Made by a program: the position numbers and the translations under genes
The notes under the pieces: generated by a model
Databases searched by the model: none
Told to the model about the DNA's origin: nothing
Seen by the model: the letters and a program-made list of their open reading frames with translations, nothing else
Assembly (NCBI RefSeq): GCF_051014685.1
Contig: NW_027478462.1
Location: 434,001-498,000 of the forward strand
Source: Ptiloglossa arizonensis
Taxonomy: Eukaryota; Arthropoda; Insecta; Hymenoptera; Colletidae
Length of the DNA stretch: 64,000 bases
Direction: 5' to 3'
Part shown: positions 25,709-38,960 of the stretch, piece by piece
Numbering within the stretch: the stretch's first letter is position 1
Layout of the letters: every line of letters begins with the position of its first letter

Positions 25709-26744
25709 CAAAATTTCTGTTGCATCTGAAAGTAGATATTCGCTCGACTACAACGGTATGCGCACTTTTCCCCTAGGCCGTCCTAGTTATTCGTGTCGAG
25801 CATCAGAACTGCGAAAATTTTGAGTTTCTCAAGCGTTTCTTACCTCCAAACTGCCATATCTCGCGAATGGATTGACCAATCCGCAAAATTTCTGTTGCAT
25901 CTGAAAGTAGAAACTCGCCCGATTACAACGGTAGGTGTAGTTTTCCCCTAGCCCGTTCTAGTTATTCGTTTCGAGCATCGGAACTGCGAAAATTTTGAGT
26001 TTCTCAAGCGTTTCTTACATCCAAACTGCCATATCTCGCGAACGGATTGACCAATCCGCAAAATTTCTGTTGCATCTGAAAGTAGAAACTCGCCCGATTA
26101 CAAAGGTATGCGTACTTTTCCCCTATGCTGTTCTAGTTACTCGTTTCGAGCATCAGAACTGCGAAAATTTTGAGTTTCTCAAGCGTTTCTTACCTCCAAA
26201 CTTCCATATCTCGCGAACGGATAGACCAATCCGCAAAATTTCTATTGCATCTGAAAGTAGAAACTCGCCCGATTACAACGGTATGCGTACTTTTCCCCTA
26301 GGCCGTTCTAGTTATTCGTTTCGAGCATCAGAACTGCGAAAATTTTGAGTTTCTCAAGCGTTTCTTACATCCAAACTGCCATATCTCGCGAACGGATTGA
26401 CCAATCCGCAAAATTTATGTTGCATCTGAAAGTAGAAACTCGCCCGATTACAACGGTATGTGTAGTTTTCGCCTAGGCCGTTCCAGTTATTCGTTTCGAG
26501 CATCAGAACTGCGAAAATTTTGAGTTTCTCAAGCGTTTCTTACCTCCTAACTGCCATATCTCGCGAACGAATCGACCAATCCGCAAAATTTCTGTTGCTT
26601 CTGAAAGTAGAAACTCGCCCGATTACAACGGTATGCGTACGTCTCCCCTAGGCCGTTGTAGTCATTCGTTTCGAGCATCAGAACTGCGAAAATTTTGAGT
26701 TCCTTAACCGTTTCTTATCTCCAAACTGCCATATCTCGCGAACG

Positions 26745-27790
26745 GATTGATCAATCCGCAAAATTTCTGTTGCATCTGAATGTAGAAACTCGCCCGATTA
26801 CAACGGAATGCGCACTTTTCCCCTAGGCGGTTCTAGTTATTCGTTTCGAGCATCAGAACTGCGAAAATTTTGAGTTTCTCAAGCGTTTCTTACCTCCATA
26901 CTGCCATATCTCGCGAACGGATTGACCAATCCGCAAAATTTCTGTTGCATCTGAAAGTAGAAACTCGCCCGATTACAACGGTATGCGTACTTTTCCCCTA
27001 GGCCGTTCTAGTTACTCGTTTCGAGCATCAGAACTGCGAAAATTTTGAGTTTCTCAAGCGTTTCTTATCTCCAAACTGCCATATCTCGCGAACGGATTGG
27101 TCAATCCGCAAAATTTCAGTTGCATCTGAAAGTAGAAACTCGCCCGATTACAACGGTATGCGCACTTTTCCCCTAGGCCGTCCTAGTTATTCGTGTCGAG
27201 CATCAGAACTGCGAAAATTTTGAGTTTCTCAAGCGTTTCTTACCTCCAAACTACCATATCTCGCGAACGGATTGATCAATCCGCAAAATTTCTGTTGCAT
27301 CTGAATGTAGAAACTCGCCCGATTACAACGGAATGCGCACTTTTCCCCTAGGCGGTTCTAGTTATTCGTTTCGAGCATCAGAACTGCGAAAATTTTGAGT
27401 TTCTCAAGCGTTTCTTACCTCCATACTGCCATATCTCGCGAACGGATTGACCAATCCGCAAAATTTCTGTTGCATCTGAAAGTAGAAACTCGCCCGATTA
27501 CAACGGTATGCGTACTTTTCCCCTAGGCCGTTCTAGTTACTCGTTTCGAGCATCAGAACTGCGAAAATTTTGAGTTTCTCAAGCGTTTCTTATCTCCAAA
27601 CTGCCATATCTCGCGAACGGATTGGTCAATCCGCAAAATTTCTGTTGCATCTGAAAGTAGAAACTCGCCCGATTACAACGGTATGCGCACTTTTCCCCTA
27701 GGCCGTCCTAGTTATTCGTGTCGAGCATCAGAACTGCGAAAATTTTGAGTTTCTCAAGCGTTTCTTACCTCCAAACTACCATATCTCGCG
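26745..27790 (+). repeat. Trimer (525-bp) duplication nested in the 21-mer
   Basis: The three-monomer set marked by tgaatgtag with ggaatgcg, then ccatactgcc, then attggtcaat occurs twice in a row, near 26,778 and 27,303. The same doubling is present in the second 21-mer copy near 30,452 and 30,977, so it predates the 21-mer duplication. The related segment near 33,080 has only a single set. Confidence 0.82.
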
Positions 27791-30700
27791 AACGGATTGA
27801 TCAATCCGCAAAGTTTCTGTTGCATCTGAAAGTAGATATTCGCTCGATTACAACGGTATGCGCACTTTTCCCCTAGGCCGTCCTAGTTATTCGTGTCGAG
27901 CATCAGAACTGCGAAAATTTTGAGTTTCTCAAGCGTTTCTTACCTCCAAACTGCCATATCTCGCGAACGGATTGACCAATCCGCAAAATTTCTGTTGCAT
28001 CTGAAAGTAGAAACTCGCCCGATTACAACGGTAGGTGTAGTTTTCCCCTAGCCCGTTCTAGTTATTCGTTTGGAGCATCGGAACTGCGAAAATTTTGAGT
28101 TTCTCAAGCGTTTCTTACATCCAAACTGCCATATCTCGCGAACGGATTGACCAATCCGCAAAATTTCTGTTGCATCTGAAAGTAGAAACTCGCCCGATTA
28201 CAAAGGTATGCGTACTTTTCCCCTATGCTGTTCTAGTTACTCGTTTCGAGCATCAGAACTGCGAAAATTTTGAGTTTCTCAAGCGTTTCTTACCTCCATA
28301 CTGCCATATCTCGCGAACGGATTGACCAATCCGCAAAATTTCTGTTGCATCTGAAAGTAGAAACTCGCCCGATTACAAAGGTATGCGTACTTTTCCCCTA
28401 TGCTGTTCTAGTTACTCGTTTCGAGCATCAGAACTGCGAAAATTTTGAGTTTCTCAAGCGTTTCTTACATCCAAACGGCCATATCTCGCGAACGGATTGA
28501 CAAATCCGCAAAATTTCTGTTGCATCTGAAAGCAGAAACTCGCCCGATTACAACGGTATGCGTACTTTTCCCCTAGGCCGTTCTAGTTATTCGTTTCGAG
28601 CATCAGAACTGCGAAAATTTTGAGTTTCTCAAGCGTTTCTTACATCCAAACTGCCATATCTCGCGAACGGATTGACCAATCCGCAAAATTTCTGTTGCAT
28701 CTGAAAGCAGAAACTCGCCCGATTACAACGGTATGCGTACTTTTCCCCTATGCCGTTCTAGTTACTCGTTTCGAGCATCAGAACTGCGAAAATTTTGAGT
28801 TTCTCAAGCGTTTCTTATTTCCAAACTGCCATATCTCGCGAACGGATTGACCAATCCGCAAAATTACTGTTGCATCTGAAAGTAGAAACTCGCCCGATTA
28901 CAACGGTATGCGTACTTTTCCCCTAGGCCGTTCTAGTTATTCGTTTCGAGCATCAGAACTGCGAAAATTTTGAGTTTCTCAAGCGTTTCTTACCTCCAAA
29001 CTGCCATATCTCGCGAACGGATTGACCAATCCGCAAAATTTCTATTGCATCTGAAAGTAGAAACTCGCCCGATTACACCGGTATGCGTACTTTTCCCCTA
29101 AGCCGTTCTAGTTACTCGTTTCGAGCATCAGAACTGCGAAAATTTTGAGTTTCTCAAGCGTTTCTTATCTCCAAACTGCCATATCTCGCGAACGGATTGA
29201 TCAATCCGCAAAATTTCTGTTGCATCTGAAAGTAGAAACTCGCCCGATTACAACGGTATGCGCACTTTTCCCCTAGGCCGTCCCAGTTATTCGTGTCGAG
29301 CATCAGAACTGCGAAAATTTTGAGTTTCTCAAGCGTTTCTTATCTCCAAACTGCCATATCTCGCGAACGGATTGATCAATCCGCAAAATTTCTGTTGCAT
29401 CTGAAAGTAGATATTCGCTCGATTACAACGGTATGCGCACTTTTCCCCTAGGCCGTCCTAGTTATTCGTGTCGAGCATCAGAACTGCGAAAATTTTGAGT
29501 TTCTCAAGCGTTTCTTACCTCCAAACTGCCATATCTCGCGAACGGATTGACCAATCCGCAAAATTTCTGTTGCATCTGAAAGTAGAAACTCGCCCGATTA
29601 CAACGGTAGGTGTAGTTTTCCCCTAGCCCGTTCTAGTTATTCGTTTCGAGCATCGGAACTGCGAAAATTTTGAGTTTCTCAAGCGTTTCTTACATCCAAA
29701 CTGCCATATCTCGCGAACGGATTGACCAATCCGCAAAATTTCTGTTGCATCTGAAAGTAGAAACTCGCCCGATTACAAAGGTATGCGTACTTTTCCCCTA
29801 TGCTGTTCTAGTTACTCGTTTCGAGCATCAGAACTGCGAAAATTTTGAGTTTCTCAAGCGTTTCTTACCTCCAAACTTCCATATCTCGCGAACGGATAGA
29901 CCAATCCGCAAAATTTCTATTGCATCTGAAAGTAGAAACTCGCCCGATTACAACGGTATGCGTACTTTTCCCCTAGGCCGTTCTAGTTATTCGTTTCGAG
30001 CATCAGAACTGCGAAAATTTTGAGTTTCTCAAGCGTTTCTTACATCCAAACTGCCATATCTCGCGAACGGATTGACCAATCCGCAAAATTTATGTTGCAT
30101 CTGAAAGTAGAAACTCGCCCGATTACAACGGTATGTGTAGTTTTCGCCTAGGCCGTTCCAGTTATTCGTTTCGAGCATCAGAACTGCGAAAATTTTGAGT
30201 TTCTCAAGCGTTTCTTACCTCCTAACTGCCATATCTCGCGAACGAATCGACCAATCCGCAAAATTTCTGTTGCTTCTGAAAGTAGAAACTCGCCCGATTA
30301 CAACGGTATGCGTACGTCTCCCCTAGGCCGTTGTAGTCATTCGTTTCGAGCATCAGAACTGCGAAAATTTTGAGTTCCTTAACCGTTTCTTATCTCCAAA
30401 CTGCCATATCTCGCGAACGGATTGATCAATCCGCAAAATTTCTGTTGCATCTGAATGTAGAAACTCGCCCGATTACAACGGAATGCGCACTTTTCCCCTA
30501 GGCGGTTCTAGTTATTCGTTTCGAGCATCAGAACTGCGAAAATTTTGAGTTTCTCAAGCGTTTCTTACCTCCATACTGCCATATCTCGCGAACGGATTGA
30601 CCAATCCGCAAAATTTCTGTTGCATCTGAAAGTAGAAACTCGCCCGATTACAACGGTATGCGTACTTTTCCCCTAGGCCGTTCTAGTTACTCGTTTCGAG

Positions 30701-32199
30701 CATCAGAACTGCGAAAATTTTGAGTTTCTCAAGCGTTTCTTATCTCCAAACTGCCATATCTCGCGAACGGATTGGTCAATCCGCAAAATTTCTGTTGCAT
30801 CTGAAAGTAGAAACTCGCCCGATTACAACGGTATGCGCACTTTTCCCCTAGGCCGTCCTAGTTATTCGTGTCGAGCATCAGAACTGCGAAAATTTTGAGT
30901 TTCTCAAGCGTTTCTTACCTCCAAACTACCATATCTCGCGAACGGATTGATCAATCCGCAAAATTTCTGTTGCATCTGAATGTAGAAACTCGCCCGATTA
31001 CAACGGAATGCGCACTTTTCCCCTAGGCGGTTCTAGTTATTCGTTTCGAGCATCAGAACTGCGAAAATTTTGAGTTTCTCAAGCGTTTCTTACCTCCATA
31101 CTGCCATATCTCGCGAACGGATTGACCAATCCGCAAAATTTCTGTTGCATCTGAAAGTAGAAACTCGCCCGATTACAACGGTATGCGTACTTTTCCCCTA
31201 GGCCGTTCTAGTTACTCGTTTCGAGCATCAGAACTGCGAAAATTTTGAGTTTCTCAAGCGTTTCTTATCTCCAAACTGCCATATCTCGCGAACGGATTGG
31301 TCAATCCGCAAAATTTCTGTTGCATCTGAAAGTAGAAACTCGCCCGATTACAACGGTATGCGCACTTTTCCCCTAGGCCGTCCTAGTTATTCGTGTCGAG
31401 CATCAGAACTGCGAAAATTTTGAGTTTCTCAAGCGTTTCTTACCTCCAAACTACCATATCTCGCGAACGGATTGATCAATCCGCAAAATTTCTGTTGCAT
31501 CTGAAAGTAGATATTCGCTCGATTACAACGGTATGCGCACTTTTCCCCTAGGCCGTCCTAGTTATTCGTGTCGAGCATCAGAACTGCGAAAATTTTGAGT
31601 TTCTCAAGCGTTTCTTACCTCCAAACTGCCATATCTCGCGAACGGATTGACCAATCCGCAAAATTTCTGTTGCATCTGAAAGTAGAAACTCGCCCGATTA
31701 CAACGGTAGGTGTAGTTTTCCCCTAGCCCGTTCTAGTTATTCGTTTCGAGCATCGGAACTGCGAAAATTTTGAGTTTCTCAAGCGTTTCTTACATCCAAA
31801 CTGCCATATCTCGCGAACGGATTGACCAATCCGCAAAATTTCTGTTGCATCTGAAAGTAGAAACTCGCCCGATTACAAAGATATGCGTACTTTTCCCCTA
31901 TGCTGTTCTAGTTACTCGTTTCGAGCATCAGAACTGCGAAAATTTTGAGTTTCTCAAGCGTTTCTTACCTCCAAACTGCCATATCTCGCGAACGGATTGA
32001 CCAATCCGCAAAATTTCTGTTGCATCTGAAAGTAGAAACTCGCCCGATTACAAAGGTATGCGTACTTTTCCCCTATGCTGTTCTAGTTACTCGTTTCGAG
32101 CATCAGAACTGCGAAAATTTTGAGTTTCTCAAGCGTTTCTTACCTCCAAACTGCCATATCTCGCGAACGGATTGACCAATCCGCAAAATTTCTGTTGCA

Positions 32200-35145
32200 T
32201 CTGAAAGTAGAAACTCGCCCGATTACAACGGTAGGTGTAGTTTTCCCCTAGCCCGTTCTAGTTATTCGTTTCGAGCATCGGAACTGCGAAAATTTTGAGT
32301 TTCTCAAGCGTTTCTTACATCCAAACTGCCATATCTCGCGAACGGATTGACCAATCCGCAAAATTTCTGTTGCATCTGAAAGTAGAAACTCGCCCGATTA
32401 CAAAGGTATGCGTACTTTTCCCCTATGCTGTTCTAGTTACTCGTTTCGAGCATCAGAACTGCGAAAATTTTGAGTTTCTCAAGCGTTTCTTACCTCCAAA
32501 CTGCCATATCTCGCGAACGGATAGACCAATCCGCAAAATTTCTATTGCATCTGAAAGTAGAAACTCGCCCGATTACAACGGTATGCGTACTTTTCCCCTA
32601 GGCCGTTCTAGTTATTCGTTTCGAGCATCAGAACTGCGAAAATTTTGAGTTTCTCAAGCGTTTCTTACCTCCAAACTGCCATATCTCGCGAACGGATTGA
32701 CCGATCCGCAAAATTTATGTTGCATCTGAAAGTAGAAACTCGCCCGATTACAACGGTATGTGTAGTTTTCGCCTAGGCCGTTCCAGTTATTCGTTTCGAG
32801 CATCAGAACTGCGAAAATTTTGAGTTTCTCAAGCGTTTCTTACCTCCTAACTGCCATATCTAGCGAACGAATCGACCAATCCGCAAAATTTCTGTTGCTT
32901 CTGAAAGTAGAAACTCGCCCGATTACAACGGTATGCGTACGTCTCCCCTAGGCCGTTGTAGTCATTCGTTTCGAGCATCAGAACTGCGAAAATTTTGAGT
33001 TCCTTAACCGTTTCTTATCTCCAAACTGCCATATCTCGCGAACGGATTGATCAATCGGCAAAATTTCTGTTGCATCTGAAAGTAGAAACTCGCCCGATTA
33101 CAACGGAATGCGCACTTTTCCCCTAGGCGGTTCTAGTTATTCGTTTCGAGCATCAGAACTGCGAAAATTTTGAGTTTCTCAAGCGTTTCTTACCTCCATA
33201 CTGCCATATCTCGCGAACGGATTGACCAATCCGCAAAATTTCTGTTGCATCTGAAAGTAGAAACTCGCCCGATTACAACGGTATGCGTACTTTTCCCCTA
33301 GGTCGTTCTAGTTACTCGTTTCGAGCATCAGAACTGCGAAAATTTTGAGTTTCTCAAGCGTTTCTTATCTCCAAACTGCCATATCTCGCGAACGGATTGG
33401 TCAATCCGCAAAATTTCTGTTGCATCTGAAAGTAGAAACTCGCCCGATTACAACGGTATGCGCACTTTTCCCCTAGGCCGTCCTAGTTATTCGTGTCGAG
33501 CATCAGAACTGCGAAAATTTTGAGTTTCTCAAGCGTTTCTTACCTCCAAACTACCATATCTCGCGAACGGATTCACCAATCCGCAAAATTTCTGTTGCTT
33601 CTGAAAGTAGAAACTCGCCCGATTACAACGGTAGGTGTAGTTTTCCCCTAGGCCGTTCTAGTTATTCGTTTCGAGCATCAGAACTGCGAAAATTTTGAGT
33701 TTCTCAAGCGTTTCTTACCTCCAAACTGCCATATCTCGCGAACGGATTGACCAATCCGCAAAATTTCTGTTGCATCTGAAAGTAGAAACTCGCCCGATTA
33801 CAACGGTAGGTGTAGTTTTCCCCTAGCCCGTTCTAGTTATTCGTTTCGAGCATCGGAACTGCGAAAATTTTGAGTTTCTCAAGCGTTTCTTACATCCAAA
33901 CTGCCATATCTCGCGAACGGATTGACCAATCCGCAAAATTTCTGTTGCATCTGAAAGTAGAAACTCGCCCGATTACAAAGGTATGCGTACTTTTCCCCTA
34001 TGCTGTTCTAGTTACTCGTTTCGAGCATCAGAACGGCGAAAATTTTGAGTTTCTCAAGCGTTTCTTACCTCCAAACTGCCATATCTCGCGAACGGATAGA
34101 CCAATCCGCAAAATTTCTATTGCATCTGAAAGTAGAAACTCGCCCGATTACAACGGTATGCGTACTTTTCCGCTAGGCCGTTCTAGTTATTCGTTTCGAG
34201 CATCAGAACTGCGAAAATTTTGAGTTTCTCAAGCGTTTCTTACATCCAAACTGCCATATCTCGCGAACGGATTGACCAATCCGCAAAATTTATGTTGCAT
34301 CTGAAAGTAGAAACTCGCCCGATTACAACGGTATGCGTACTTTTCCCCTAGGCCGTTCTAGTTACTCGTTTCGAGCATCAGAACTGCGAAAATTTTCAGT
34401 TTCTCAAGCGTTTCTTACCTCCTAACTGCCATATCTCGCGAACGAATCGACCAATCCGCAAAATTTCTGTTGCTTCTGAAAGTAGAAACTCGCCCGATTA
34501 CAACGGTATGCGTACGTCTCCCCTAGGCCGTTGTAGTCATTCGTTTCGAGCATCAGAACTGCGAAAATTTTGAGTTCCTTAACCGTTTCTTATCTCCAAA
34601 CTGCCATATCTCGCGAACGGATTGATCAATCCGCAAAATTTCTGTTGCATCTGAATGTAGAAACTCGCCCGATTACAACGGAATGCGCACTTTTCCCCTA
34701 GGCGGTTCTAGTTATTCGTTTCGAGCATCAGAACTGCGAAAATTTTGAGTTTCTCAAGCGTTTCTTACCTCCATACTGCCATATCTCGCGAACGGATTGA
34801 CCAATCCGCAAAATTTCTGTTGCATCTGAAAGTAGAAACTCGCCCGATTACAACGGTATGCGTACTTTTCCCCTAGGCCGTTCTAGTTACTCGTTTCGAG
34901 CATCAGAACTGCGAAAATTTTGAGTTTCTCAAGCGTTTCTTATCTCCAAACTGCCATATCTCGCGAACGGATTGGTCAATCCGCAAAATTTCTGTTGCAT
35001 CTGAAAGTAGAAACTCGCCCGATTACAACGGTATGCGCACTTTTCCCCTAGGCCGTCCTAGTTATTCGTGTCGAGCATCAGAACTGCGAAAATTTTGAGT
35101 TTCTCAAGCGTTTCTTACCTCCAAACTACCATATCTCGCGAACGG
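32200..35145 (+). repeat. 9-mer (1,575-bp) HOR, two copies in block B
   Basis: About 32,200-33,570 matches about 33,775-35,145 at 1,575 bp. Shared markers are gtaggtgtag with agcccg (about 32,232 and 33,807), caaaggtatg, acgtctcccc (about 32,938 and 34,513) and attggtcaat (about 33,398 and 34,973). The match ends where one copy has gattcacc with ttgcttctg and the other gattgatc. A related 8-mer-spaced segment continues at about 35,350-36,540. Confidence 0.82.
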
Positions 35146-37429
35146 ATTGATCAATCCGCAAAATTTCTGTTGCATCTGAAAGTAGATATTCGCTCGATTA
35201 CAACGGTATGCGCACTTTTCCCCTAGGCCGTCCTAGTTATTCGTGTCGAGCATCAGAACTGCGAAAATTTTGAGTTTCTCAAGCGTTTCTTACCTCCAAA
35301 CTGCCATATCTCGCGAACGGATTGACCAATCCGCAAAATTTCTGTTGCATCTGAAAGTAGAAACTCGCCCGATTACAAAGGTATGCGTACTTTTCCCCTA
35401 TGCTGTTCTAGTTACTCGTTTCGAGCATCAGAACTGCGAAAATTTTGAGTTTCTCAAGCGTTTCTTACCTCCAAACTGCCATATCTCGCGAACGGATAGA
35501 CCAATCCGCAAAATTTCTATTGCATCTGAAAGTAGAAACTCGCCCGATTACAACGGTATGCGTACTTTTCCCCTAGGCCGTTCTAGTTATTCGTTTCGAG
35601 CATCAGAACTGCGAAAATTTTGAGTTTCTCAAGCGTTTCTTACCTCCAAACTGCCATATCTCGCGAACGGATTGACCAATCCGCAAAATTTATGTTGCAT
35701 CTGAAAGTAGAAACTCGCCCGATTACAACGGTATGTGTAGTTTTCGCCTAGGCCGTTCCAGTTATTCGTTTCGAGCATCAGAACTGCGAAAATTTTGAGT
35801 TTCTCAAGCGTTTCTTACCTCCTAACTGCCATATCTCGCGAACGAATCGACCAATCCGCAAAATTTCTGTTGCTTCTGAAAGTAGAAACTCGCCCGATTA
35901 CAACGGTATGCGTACGTCTCCCCTAGGCCGTTGTAGTCATTCGTTTCGAGCATCAGAACTGCGAAAATTTTGAGTTCCTTAACCGTTTCTTATCTCCAAA
36001 CTGCCATATCTCGCGAACGGATTGATCAATCCGCAAAATTTCTGTTGCATCTGAAAGTAGAAACTCGCCCGATTACAACGGAATGCGCACTTTTCCCCTA
36101 GGCGGTTCTAGTTATTCGTTTCGAGCATCAGAACTGCGAAAATTTTGAGTTTCTCAAGCGTTTCTTACCTCCATACTGCCATATCTCGCGAACGGATTGA
36201 CCAATCCGCAAAATTTCTGTTGCATCTGAAAGTAGAAACTCGCCCGATTACAACGGTATGCGTACTTTTCCCCTAGGCCGTTCTAGTTACTCGTTTCGAG
36301 CATCAGAACTGCGAAAATTTTGAGTTTCTCAAGCGTTTCTTATATCCAAACTGCCATATCTCGCGAACGGATTGGTCAATCCGCAAAATTTCTGTTGCAT
36401 CTGAAAGTAGAAACTCGCCCGATTACAACGGTATGCGCACTTTTCCCCTAGGCCGTCCTAGTTATTCGTGTCGAGCATCAGAACTGCGAAAATTTTGAGT
36501 TTCTCAAGCGTTTCTTACCTCCAAACTACCATATCTCGCGAACGGATTCACCAATCCGCAAAATTTCTGTTGCTTCTGAAAGTAGAAACTCGCCCGATTA
36601 CAACGGTAGGTGTAGTTTTCCCCTAGGCCGTTCTAGTTATTCGTTTCGAGCATCAGAACTGCGAAAATTTTGAGTTTCTCAAGCGTTTCTTACCTCCAAA
36701 CTGCCATATCTCGCGAACGGATAGACCAATCCGCAAAATTTCTATTGCATCTGAAAGTAGAAACTCGCCCGATTACAACGGTATGTGTAGTTTTCCCCTA
36801 GGCCGTTCCAGTTATTCGTTTCGAGCATCAGAACTGCGAAAATTTTGAGTTTCTCAAGCGTTTCTTACCTCCAAACTGCCATATCTCGCGAACGAATCGA
36901 CCAATCCGCAAAATTTCTGTTGCTTCTGAAAGTAGAAACTCGCCCGATTACAACGGTATGCGTACGTCTCCCCTAGGCCGTTGTAGTCATTCGTTTCGAG
37001 CATCAGAACTGCGAAAATTTTGAGTTCCTTAAGCGTTTCTTATCTCCAAACTGCCATATCTCGCGAACGGATTGATCAATCCGCAAAATTTCTGTTGCAT
37101 CTGAAAGTGGAAACTCGCCCGATTATAACGGAATGCGCACTTTTCCCCTAGGCGGTTCTAGTTAATCGTTTCGAGCATCAGAACTGCGAAAATTTTGAGT
37201 TTCTCAAGCGTTTCTTACCTCCAAACTGCCATATCTCGCGAACGGATTGAACAATCCGCAAAATTTCTGTTGCATCTGAAAGTAGAAACTCGCCCGATTA
37301 CAACGGTAGGTGTATTTTTCCCCTAGGCCGTTCTAGTTATTCGTTTCGAGCATCAGAACTGCGAAAATTTTGAGTTTCTCAAGCGTTTCTTACATCCAAA
37401 CTGCCATATCTCGCGAACGGATTGACAAA

Positions 37430-38960
37430 TCCGCAAAATTTCTGTTGCATCTGAAAGCAGAAACTCGCCCGATTACAACGGTATGCGTACTTTTCCCCTA
37501 GGCCGTTCTAGTTATTCGTTTCGAGCATCAGAACTGCGAAAATTTTGAGTTTCTCAAGCGTTTCTTACATACAAACTGCCATATCTCGCGAACTGATTGT
37601 CCAATCCGCAAAATTTCTGTTGCATCTGAAAGCAGATACTCGCCCGATTACAACGGTATGCGTACTTTTCCCCTAGGCCGTTCTAGTTACTCGTTTCGAG
37701 CATCAGAACTGCGAAAATTTTGAGTTTCTCAAGCGTTTCTTATCTCCAAACTGCCATATCTCGCGAACGGATTGATCAATCCGCAAAATTTCTGTTGCAT
37801 CTGAAAGTAGAAACTCGCCCGATTACAACGGTATGCGCACTTTTCCCCTAGGCCGTCCTAGTTATTCGTGTCGAGCTTCAGAACTGCGAAAATTTTGAGT
37901 TTCTCAAGCGCTTCTTACCTCCGAACTACCATATCTCGCGAACGGATTCACCAATCCGCAAAATTTCTGTTGCTTCTGAAAGTAGAAACTCGCCCGATTA
38001 CAACGGTATGCGTACTTCTCCCCTCGGCCGTTGTAGTCATTCGTTTCGAGCATCAGAACTGCGAAAATTTTGAGTTTCTCAAGCGTTTCTTATCTCCAAA
38101 CTGCCATATCTCGCGAACGGATTGACCAATCCGCAAAATTTCTGTTGCATCTGAAAGCAGAAACTCGCCCGATTACAACGGTAAGCGTACTTTTCCCCTA
38201 TGCCGTTCTAGTTACTCGTTTCGAGCATCAGAACTGCGAAAATTTTGAGTTTCTCAAGCGTTTCTTATTTCCAAACTGCCATATCTCGCGAACGGATTGA
38301 CCAATCCGCAAAATTACTGTTGCATCTGAAAGTAGAAACTCGCCCGATTACAACGGTATGCGTACTTTTCCCCTAGGCCGTTCTAGTTATTCGTTTCGAG
38401 CATCAGAACTGCGAAAATTTTGAGTTTCTCAAGCGTTTCTTACCTCCAAACTGCCATATCTCGCGAACGGATTGACAAATCCGCAAAATTTCTGTTGCAT
38501 CTGAAAGCAGAAACTCGCCCGATTACAACGGTATGCGTACTTTTCCCCTAGGCCGTTCTAGTTATTCGTTTCGAGCATCAGAACTGCGAAAATTTTGAGT
38601 TTCTCAAGCGTTTCTTACATACAAACTGCCATATCTCGCGAACGGATTGTCCAATCCGCAAAATTTCTGTTGCATCTGAAAGCAGATACTCGCCCGATTA
38701 CAACGGTATGCGTACTTTTCCCCTAGGCCGTTCTAGTTACTCGTTTCGAGCATCAGAACTGCGAAAATTTTTGAGTTTCTCAAGCGTTTCTTATCTCCAA
38801 ACTGCCATATCTCGCGAACGGATTGATCAATCCGCAAAATTTCTGTTGCATCTGAAAGTAGAAACTCGCCCGATTACAACGGTATGCGCACTTTTCCCCT
38901 AGGCCGTCCTAGTTATTCGTGTCGAGCTTCAGAACTGCGAAAATTTTGAGTTTCTCAAGC
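37430..38960 (+). repeat. 6-mer (1,050-bp) duplication
   Basis: The order gacaaatcc with agcag, acatacaaactgcc (about 37,567 and 38,617), agcagatactcg (about 37,631 and 38,681) and gtcgagcttcag (about 37,871 and 38,922) repeats after six monomers. The last offset is one base longer because of the insertion at 38,768. Confidence 0.8.
38768..38772 (+). other. 1-bp insertion, register marker 4
   Basis: The tract gcgaaaattttgag has five t instead of four, which moves the monomer register forward by one base up to 59,889. This is the only insertion seen outside the indel-rich patch at 59,889-60,773. Confidence 0.93.

Larger units (their letters stand above)
25380..32115 (+). repeat. 21-mer (3,675-bp) HOR, two copies
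   Basis: About 25,380-28,440 matches about 29,055-32,115 at an offset of 3,675 bp (21 monomers). The same marker order is found in both: tagatattcg, then gtaggtgtag with agcccg, caaaggtatg with tgctgttc, ctattgc, ttatgttgc with ttttcgcc, acgtctcccc, ttccttaaccg, tgaatgtag and ggaatgcg. Copy-specific changes include gactac against gattac after tagatattcgctc, and gtttggagc near 28,069 against gtttcgagc. The copies diverge at about 28,440 and 32,115. Confidence 0.88.
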
